Virus record (IMG/VR): IMGVR_UViG_3300035670_000261
Location: 1-55,611 of that record
Origin: a virus
Reading direction: 5' to 3' (one strand)
DNA length: 55,611 nucleotides
The notes below the pieces were generated by a model that saw only the letters and a list, made by a program, of their open reading frames with translations, searched no databases and was not told the DNA's origin. Below are positions 50,946 to 55,611 of the stretch, piece after piece. Position numbers and translations under genes: made by a program. Each line of letters starts with the position of its first letter. Position 1 is the first letter of the stretch.

Positions 50946-51266
50946 ATGGTAGCTGTATTCAAAAACAACGCCACGACTACTTTAGCCAGCGCAATGAGCA
51001 GCGGCGATACAAGCATTAGTGTTGTGGATGCCTCGGTATTCCCTGTGCTTAATGTCGGCGACTTTTTCAACGCCACGATCCAAAGCACGACTAACAACTA
51101 CGAGATCGTGCGCGTGACGGCCATTGCGGGCAATGCTCTGACGGTGACGCGGGCGCAAGAAGATACGCTAGCTATTCCGTTTCAAGCGGGCAGCCGTATA
51201 GAGTTGCGGACTACTAAAGTCAATTTGGAAAGTTCTCTCATATCCGGCGATTACTTAATTCTGTGA
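50946..51266 (+). CDS. Short fibre-adaptor protein, paralogue of next gene's N-terminus
   Basis: 106 residues. The pattern FKNNATTTLASAMSSGDTSI, FPVLNVGDFFNATI, VTRAQEDTLAIPFQAGSRIE repeats in the first 100 residues of the next protein (LKNNAVGYLSTAISNADTGI, FPTLGVGDYFYATL, RGQEGTIAQAFASGTALELR). It is a stand-alone version of a fibre anchor domain. It may compete for or cap the same attachment site. Confidence 0.7.
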   Translation: MVAVFKNNATTTLASAMSSGDTSISVVDASVFPVLNVGDFFNATIQSTTNNYEIVRVTAIAGNALTVTRAQEDTLAIPFQAGSRIELRTTKVNLESSLISGDYLIL

Positions 51267-51276
51267 CGGTGCTATT

Positions 51277-52566
51277 ATGGGTATTCAACTTAAGAACAAC
51301 GCTGTAGGATATCTTAGCACCGCAATCAGCAACGCTGATACCGGTATCGCCCTTGTGTATGGCGACGGAGCTAACTTTCCTACACTTGGCGTAGGAGATT
51401 ATTTCTACGCTACACTAGTGTCTACTAGCGGCGTTCGCGAAGTAGTGAAAGTCACGGCACGTTCCGGCGACTCTATCACCGTATTGCGTGGCCAGGAAGG
51501 AACGATTGCTCAGGCCTTTGCATCTGGCACGGCGCTTGAGCTGCGTGTCACTGCGCAAAATATGCTTGATGCTGGCAGCGCGGGCGCTTCCGCCCTGTTG
51601 AGCGGGGCAAATACATGGACCGGCGTCAATACTTTTGAGAACCGCGTTGACTTTGACAATGGTTCCGAACTTCGTTTCTATGATAGCACAGATACTAATT
51701 ACCATAGCTTGCGCAATGATAGCAATGCTCTGGAGTTTACTTACAACAATACAGATTATGCAATCGTCAGTTCCTCTGGCATTATGGATTTCATTACCGC
51801 GCCTACAATTGGCGGAGCGTATATCTATCGTGCTGGTGGTACTGATATTCCAGTTGCAGATGGCGGCACCGGCGCTAGTACGACAACGGACGCGCGCACC
51901 AATCTTGGCCTCGGCACGGCTAATAGCGTAACTTTTAGCCGTCAAACGTTATCTACAAACGTATTTGCTGGGCCTGTACCAAGTTTGGTTATGAATCAGA
52001 CTTGGTATGATGTACTTAATGTATATAGTTTTCTTGAGATGAATGCTACTAGCGGCGCTACCGCATCAGCATTGTCTACGTTCATTGACTGCAAGACAGA
52101 TAGCACATCCAAGTTTAAAGTGTTCAAGGACGGCTCTGCCGAGTTTGCAGCTGGCGTTACAGTGAATGGCCAGTCAGTAGTTACCGGAACTGCCGGCACC
52201 ATCTTCACACAAAACGCAAACAACGTCTCCATCACAGGCGGATCAATCACCGGTATTACCACAGCGCAAATGCGTGTGGCTGTTTCGTCCGAGTCAAGCG
52301 GCACACTTAGTACAACATCCGCGAACAAGTCAGTGTTTCTTAGCAGCGGCATAACTGTGCCGAATAACGTATTTTCCGCTGGGGATATTATTCTCGTCTA
52401 CAATGATTCCAATACAAGTAAGGTAATTACGCAAGGCACCGGCGTTACTCTTCGCTTGGCCGGCACGACCACAACTGGCTCTCGTACTCTAGCTGCTTAT
52501 GGCGTTGGTTCGTTGCTGTTCAAGAGTGCTTCTGAAGTTGTGTTCAGCGGGACGGGTATATCGTGA
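51277..52566 (+). CDS. Tail fibre with ADGGTGAST collar
   Basis: 429 residues. N-terminal anchor (1-105) as in the 106-residue protein before it, then a shaft with DIPVADGGTGASTTTDARTN, and a C-terminal beta domain (FLSSGITVPNNVFSAGDIIL, GTGVTLRLAGTTTTGSRTLA). This is a third or fourth candidate receptor-binding fibre of the phage. Its stop overlaps the GTG of the next gene. Confidence 0.78.
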   Translation: MGIQLKNNAVGYLSTAISNADTGIALVYGDGANFPTLGVGDYFYATLVSTSGVREVVKVTARSGDSITVLRGQEGTIAQAFASGTALELRVTAQNMLDAGSAGASALLSGANTWTGVNTFENRVDFDNGSELRFYDSTDTNYHSLRNDSNALEFTYNNTDYAIVSSSGIMDFITAPTIGGAYIYRAGGTDIPVADGGTGASTTTDARTNLGLGTANSVTFSRQTLSTNVFAGPVPSLVMNQTWYDVLNVYSFLEMNATSGATASALSTFIDCKTDSTSKFKVFKDGSAEFAAGVTVNGQSVVTGTAGTIFTQNANNVSITGGSITGITTAQMRVAVSSESSGTLSTTSANKSVFLSSGITVPNNVFSAGDIILVYNDSNTSKVITQGTGVTLRLAGTTTTGSRTLAAYGVGSLLFKSASEVVFSGTGIS

Positions 52567-53015
52567 GCGCGCTTCTATCTCTAGTCAACGCTACATTTGT
52601 ACCTGGGCTCGACGCTATTACAGCGACATGGGCGAATATAATTTTTACACACCCCACGCTTACCGGTACAAATGCTAACGTAACCATCACTTATACAAGC
52701 GGCGGAACTCGCGATCTTCGAGTTACTTTCTCTGCGTTTGGTACGATTTCATATCGCGTGAATTCCGGATCATATGTGCCTATTAGCACCAATGGAACTT
52801 TTACAGTTTCTTCCGGTGACACCGTCAATTTCAAATTCGATGCCGTCTCAGGATCATATGAGTATCGGTACATAACAATCGCCGATGCTACGCGTGACTC
52901 GACTATAAGCACATTTGTAGCCGCTTACGAGAATAGTAGCGGCGGCGGATTCGACCCACCCCCGCCCGGTGGAGAAGAAGGTGGCGGTGGAAACGATGGA
53001 GGGCACCCAGTATGA
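52563..53015 (+). CDS. Ig-like virion protein with Gly/Pro/Asp tail
   Basis: 150 residues from GTG 52563. Beta-sandwich pattern (VTITYTSGGTRDLRVTFSAF, ISYRVNSGSYVPISTNG, FTVSSGDTVNFKFDAVSGSY) parallels the protein at 47511. The last 25 residues are Gly/Pro/Glu-rich (FDPPPPGGEEGGGGNDGG) and probably flexible. It overlaps the lysis block start by ATGA. Confidence 0.5.
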   Translation: MSALLSLVNATFVPGLDAITATWANIIFTHPTLTGTNANVTITYTSGGTRDLRVTFSAFGTISYRVNSGSYVPISTNGTFTVSSGDTVNFKFDAVSGSYEYRYITIADATRDSTISTFVAAYENSSGGGFDPPPPGGEEGGGGNDGGHPV

Positions 53016-53230
53016 CGCATGACCAAATACCGAATCTTGCTGATTGGGGCCGCCTATTGGAAAAAGTGGATGCTCTAGTGGAACGGACTGATGCGCTGCA
53101 CAAGGACGTAACCGGCCTCAAAGCTGCGCTTAATAAAGGCTGGGGTGTCGTCGTCGGCGCTGTGGCCATCATCGGCTTGTTTGCCGGCGAGCTAATCACT
53201 GGAATAAAGCGTTTGATAGGAATAGGATAA
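53012..53230 (+). CDS. Coiled-coil plus TM protein of lysis block
   Basis: 72 residues. N-terminal coiled coil (LLEKVDALVERTDALHKDVT) followed by one membrane helix (WGVVVGAVAIIGLFAGELIT). This is the layout of XhlA-like haemolysin/holin accessory proteins. It is followed immediately by the holin (TAATG overlap). May be a class III holin or an antiholin. Confidence 0.6.
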   Translation: MTHDQIPNLADWGRLLEKVDALVERTDALHKDVTGLKAALNKGWGVVVGAVAIIGLFAGELITGIKRLIGIG

Positions 53231-53508
53231 TGACACCAGCTGAAGACATTATGAAGAGCCGGCAGGCTTGGTTTTGGCGACGCACAACGCTGCAAGTTAC
53301 ACTTCTGGCGCTTGCCTTGGTTCTTGCTGCTTCCATGTTTATTACTGCATCACGAGCGGGGGACTGGCCCACGACGGTTGTACAAGTAGCTATCGTATCC
53401 GCAATGGCTTGGCTTGTGACAATGTATTTTGCAATGGTCGATAATGCGGCTAAGGTTGGCGAACTCGTCAAGCAGATTGGCGATGCTGTAGATAAGGCCA
53501 GAGAGTAA
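53230..53508 (+). CDS. Holin, two membrane helices
   Basis: 92 residues. Helix 1 about 19-41 (TLQVTLLALALVLAASMFIT), helix 2 about 50-70 (VVQVAIVSAMAWLVTMYFAM), both ends charged, C-terminal amphipathic helix. Small size and position before Rz/Rz1 are typical of class II holins. No endolysin gene follows, which is unusual. Confidence 0.65.
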   Translation: MTPAEDIMKSRQAWFWRRTTLQVTLLALALVLAASMFITASRAGDWPTTVVQVAIVSAMAWLVTMYFAMVDNAAKVGELVKQIGDAVDKARE

Positions 53509-53509
53509 T

Positions 53510-53929
53510 ATGCTTTCCTTCCTCAAGATCGCATTCAATCGGTATGGATGGGTTGTACTAGTAGCAACACTTGTTTGGATGTACGTCCTGATTTTGCAGG
53601 GTGAATCCGCGCGATTGAAGGAGCGTCTTGAGGAAGCGGAGTTATCTCTGTCCGTAGCGCAGCAGCAGCTGCATGTTAATGCCGTAACGATCTCAGTACT
53701 AGAAGCTACAGCAAGCGCGCAACATCAGCTGATGGTTATAGAAGACGAAGCTGTAGAAGCTATAGAGGAAGCACCTAATGCAAATGAACCTGTTCCGCCC
53801 GATGTTGCTATCGCTTGGGCTAATGGCATTAACAGCCTGCGGGCATCGCCCGGAGCCGATGGTGGTGTCGCTCACAGTACCAGACTCGCTGAGAACTCCG
53901 TGCGAGAGGCCGGCGATGCCGTCGCCTAG
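53510..53929 (+). CDS. Rz: i-spanin, Rz-like
   Basis: 139 residues. N-terminal membrane helix (YGWVVLVATLVWMYVLIL) and a long periplasmic coiled coil (ARLKERLEEAELSLSVAQQQ). Together with an embedded +1 frame lipoprotein (53778-54050) it forms a standard Rz/Rz1 overlapping pair that joins inner and outer membranes at lysis, which implies a Gram-negative host. Confidence 0.8.
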   Translation: MLSFLKIAFNRYGWVVLVATLVWMYVLILQGESARLKERLEEAELSLSVAQQQLHVNAVTISVLEATASAQHQLMVIEDEAVEAIEEAPNANEPVPPDVAIAWANGINSLRASPGADGGVAHSTRLAENSVREAGDAVA

Positions 53930-54050
53930 TGGACTGACAGTAGGACAACTGGCTGAGTTTTCAGTCAGGCAAGAAGCAGCGCTGGCTGCATGTGACCAAC
54001 GGCGCGCAGCCGTTGTATCCATTATCGAGCAGACGAATAGGAGAGACTAA
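53778..54050 (+). CDS. Rz1: o-spanin, Rz1-like lipoprotein
   Basis: 90 residues, starting inside Rz and extending 121 bp past it. Signal peptide MQMNLFRPMLLSLGLMAL and lipobox TAC with C21 as the acylated residue, then a Pro-rich start (GHRPEPMVV). The mature protein has further Cys residues that may form disulphides. The stop overlaps the next ATG as TAATG. Confidence 0.8.
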   Translation: MQMNLFRPMLLSLGLMALTACGHRPEPMVVSLTVPDSLRTPCERPAMPSPSGLTVGQLAEFSVRQEAALAACDQRRAAVVSIIEQTNRRD

Positions 54051-54160
54051 TGGCTAAGTCAGCAAAGAAAGCAGCGTTTCAACCATGCAAAGGTTGTCCG
54101 TCTCCGGCTAAATGCCGCGCCGCAGGACGTTGCATGATGAAGGGAAAAGGTAAGTACTAA
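54050..54160 (+). CDS. 36-residue four-Cys zinc-knuckle-like protein
   Basis: ATG 54050 overlaps the Rz1 stop and its own stop overlaps the tail gene ATG, both as TAATG. AGGAGAGAC precedes it. The product is basic with C-x2-C-x5-C-x5-C (CKGCPSPAKC then GRC), enough to hold one zinc. The tight overlaps leave little doubt it is translated. Function unknown. Confidence 0.7.
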   Translation: MAKSAKKAAFQPCKGCPSPAKCRAAGRCMMKGKGKY

Positions 54161-55611
54161 TGGCCGGAATTAAGTTTACAGGGTTTCGCGGCATTGCGCC
54201 GAAGTTTGCGCCGGAACTGATCGCCGATCAAGCTGGGCAAATTGCGAACAATTGTAAGCTTTTTTCGGGGGATATTGTGCCGTATCCGCAGCCTGTAATC
54301 AAAGGGCTGACAGGTCGAACAGGAGATGTCGGCACAATATACCCACTTCGCAATCCTAGCACAGATCAAATAGTCTGGTTGTCGTGGCCTAATGAAGTGA
54401 ACGTAGCGACGCCGTCTGCAGAAGTTGATTCAGGCGAGCAGCGCTTTTACTACACCGGCGATGGCGTTCCTAAAGTCAGCAATTACGAGCTGGCCACATC
54501 TGGTGTAGCTCCATACCCGGTAGATTATTATGAGCTTGGTCTTCCGCTGCCGGAGACGAAGCTAACAGCTACGGCGGTAAACTTTACTGAGAAGACTGCT
54601 TCATCGGTATCGAGGGATTCAACCGGCTACACCACCATTGTAACGTCAGCTGCGCATGGACTGCGCACCGGCAACATTGTATCTATCAGTGGATTTACTT
54701 ACTACGCCGGTACATACTCCCGCAGCGGCCAGACAATTACTGTTACTCTTAGTAACCATGGCATCGCCAATGGCTCAACGGTATACCTAAACCGAACTTC
54801 TGGCGGCATGACAGATGGCGGCTACGTTGTGTTTAATGCCGCCACTAATACGTTCCAAGTAACCGATCCGGAATCAGGTTCGACATCTGGCGGAATCAAG
54901 ATCGATACGCGCGGGTATAATACCGTTGGTTCAGAAGTAACCGTAATAGACAGTACTACATTTACGTACTTTGCTCCTGGGTTTCAGCAGACAACCTATG
55001 CCGCTTCGGGCGTTAAGGTTACACTCGGCGGCACGCCAGTATCTCGTCAATATACCTATACTTGGTATACGCCGTGGGGCGAAGAGTCGGTTGGTTCTGA
55101 CCCATCTGATTTCATTATCACGAAAGAAGGCCAGACAGTTACAGTAACTGGGCTGCCTACTGCGCCGCCAACTGAACCAGTTAAAAACTTTATTCGCGGC
55201 ATTCGTCTGTATCGCACAGTTTCTGGCGAAACCGATGCCGACTTCTTCTTACTCAAAACATTGTGGTTCCCGCAGCTTATCTCTAAAGTTTCGCGGTATT
55301 ATAATCCAGCTGACGCGAACTATTATTCGCGCGTGACAACCGTATTCCCGCACAATTTCATCAAAGATGACCGCTTCAAGATAACCAATAGCGCGGTGTC
55401 TTCGTTTGATATCACTGGTGGTGTTGTAAAAGATATTGTCGATAGATATACGTTCGACTACATTCAGGGCTCATCCGTTGTAGCCGAGACTACTGATCTT
55501 GCCGGCGTGTTATATCACGATGCAGCCGAAAGCAATGACGAGCCCGCATTCTATTGGGGCGATACTACGTATGATTTTACGGATAGCTTCAACTCCCGCT
55601 ATCTAAATACT
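54160..55611 (+). CDS. Tail nozzle-like protein, N-terminal part (continues at 1)
   Basis: Open to the window end; with bases 1-1191 it codes 815 residues. The start MAGIKFTGFRGIAPKFAPEL...ADQAGQIANNCKL is the typical N-terminus of podovirus tail-tube/nozzle proteins (T7 gp12-like, P22 gp10-like). The body is Tyr/Thr/Gly-rich with fibronectin-like segments (about 135-350). The start overlaps the Cys mini-gene. It is placed after the lysis block, which is uncommon for such proteins. Confidence 0.8.
   Translation, partial: MAGIKFTGFRGIAPKFAPELIADQAGQIANNCKLFSGDIVPYPQPVIKGLTGRTGDVGTIYPLRNPSTDQIVWLSWPNEVNVATPSAEVDSGEQRFYYTGDGVPKVSNYELATSGVAPYPVDYYELGLPLPETKLTATAVNFTEKTASSVSRDSTGYTTIVTSAAHGLRTGNIVSISGFTYYAGTYSRSGQTITVTLSNHGIANGSTVYLNRTSGGMTDGGYVVFNAATNTFQVTDPESGSTSGGIKIDTRGYNTVGSEVTVIDSTTFTYFAPGFQQTTYAASGVKVTLGGTPVSRQYTYTWYTPWGEESVGSDPSDFIITKEGQTVTVTGLPTAPPTEPVKNFIRGIRLYRTVSGETDADFFLLKTLWFPQLISKVSRYYNPADANYYSRVTTVFPHNFIKDDRFKITNSAVSSFDITGGVVKDIVDRYTFDYIQGSSVVAETTDLAGVLYHDAAESNDEPAFYWGDTTYDFTDSFNSRYLNT
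55417..55611. repeat. Terminal redundancy, right copy
   Basis: Second copy of bases 1-195, with one synonymous difference at 55485. Unique genome length is therefore 55,416 bp. A true T7-type direct terminal repeat would normally lie between genes and be identical; this one sits within a tail gene, so an assembly overlap of a circular map is more likely. Confidence 0.93.

Overview
This window is essentially one complete genome of a short-tailed (podovirus-type) tailed phage, Caudoviricetes. Its first 195 bases recur at its end (1-195 = 55417-55611) with one synonymous mismatch. One tail gene is cut by the window ends (54160-55611 plus 1-1191) and reads through in frame, so the unique genome is about 55,416 bp and circular or circularly permuted. 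I see no integrase, CI-like repressor, RNA polymerase or tRNA, which suggests a virulent phage that uses host RNA polymerase. A proteobacterial host is implied by the Rz/Rz1 spanin pair. An alphaproteobacterial host is a weaker guess, from a promoter close to the CTTGAC-N17-CTATAT type, a GcrA-like mini HTH protein and the N-terminus of the pentapeptide-repeat protein.

Layout. Two divergent arms leave a control region at about 32.6-34.7 kb and converge at 14.30-14.33 kb. The rightward arm (34712 to 55611, then 1 to 14303) is packaging and virion: small and large terminase, an inserted fibre cassette, P22-type portal, scaffold, coat, several fibre or decoration proteins, two adaptors, a lysis block (membrane proteins, holin, Rz/Rz1), a nozzle-like tail protein, and then the proteins likely ejected with DNA. 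The last three of these are an M15-like peptidase, a second M15-like peptidase and a 2384-residue large polyvalent protein with a zincin motif. The leftward arm (34334 down to 14333) is early and replicative: tiny membrane proteins, a MoxR-type ATPase with a DUF3150-like protein and a metallopeptidase/VWA protein, a Nmad5-like protein, an HslV-like hydrolase, a run of small overlapping genes, family A DNA polymerase, PD-(D/E)XK nuclease, VRR-NUC nuclease, SNF2-type helicase, a probable ssDNA-binding protein, primase-helicase, HTH proteins, a DUF6378-like protein and a 27-unit pentapeptide-repeat protein.

The control region (32560-33703) has no convincing gene. It holds about 19 copies of an 8-mer (GTGTCAAG or its complement), partly in head-to-tail doublets and triplets, plus a 29-bp tandem repeat of the sister motif GTGTAAAG, a long hairpin and an 18-bp palindrome. 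It is the best candidate for the replication origin or a master regulatory array. The same TTGACACGG word is the -35 element of the rightward promoter, whose predicted start falls on the terminase ATG, suggesting a leaderless transcript.

Most unusual: (1) the early operon joining a MoxR ATPase, a VWA/metallopeptidase and a proteasome-like hydrolase with an apparent Ser nucleophile; (2) the iteron array and its link to the late promoter; (3) three consecutive virion proteins with zinc-peptidase motifs in a genome with no separate endolysin; (4) the pentapeptide array, whose variation sits in amino-acid-changing positions.
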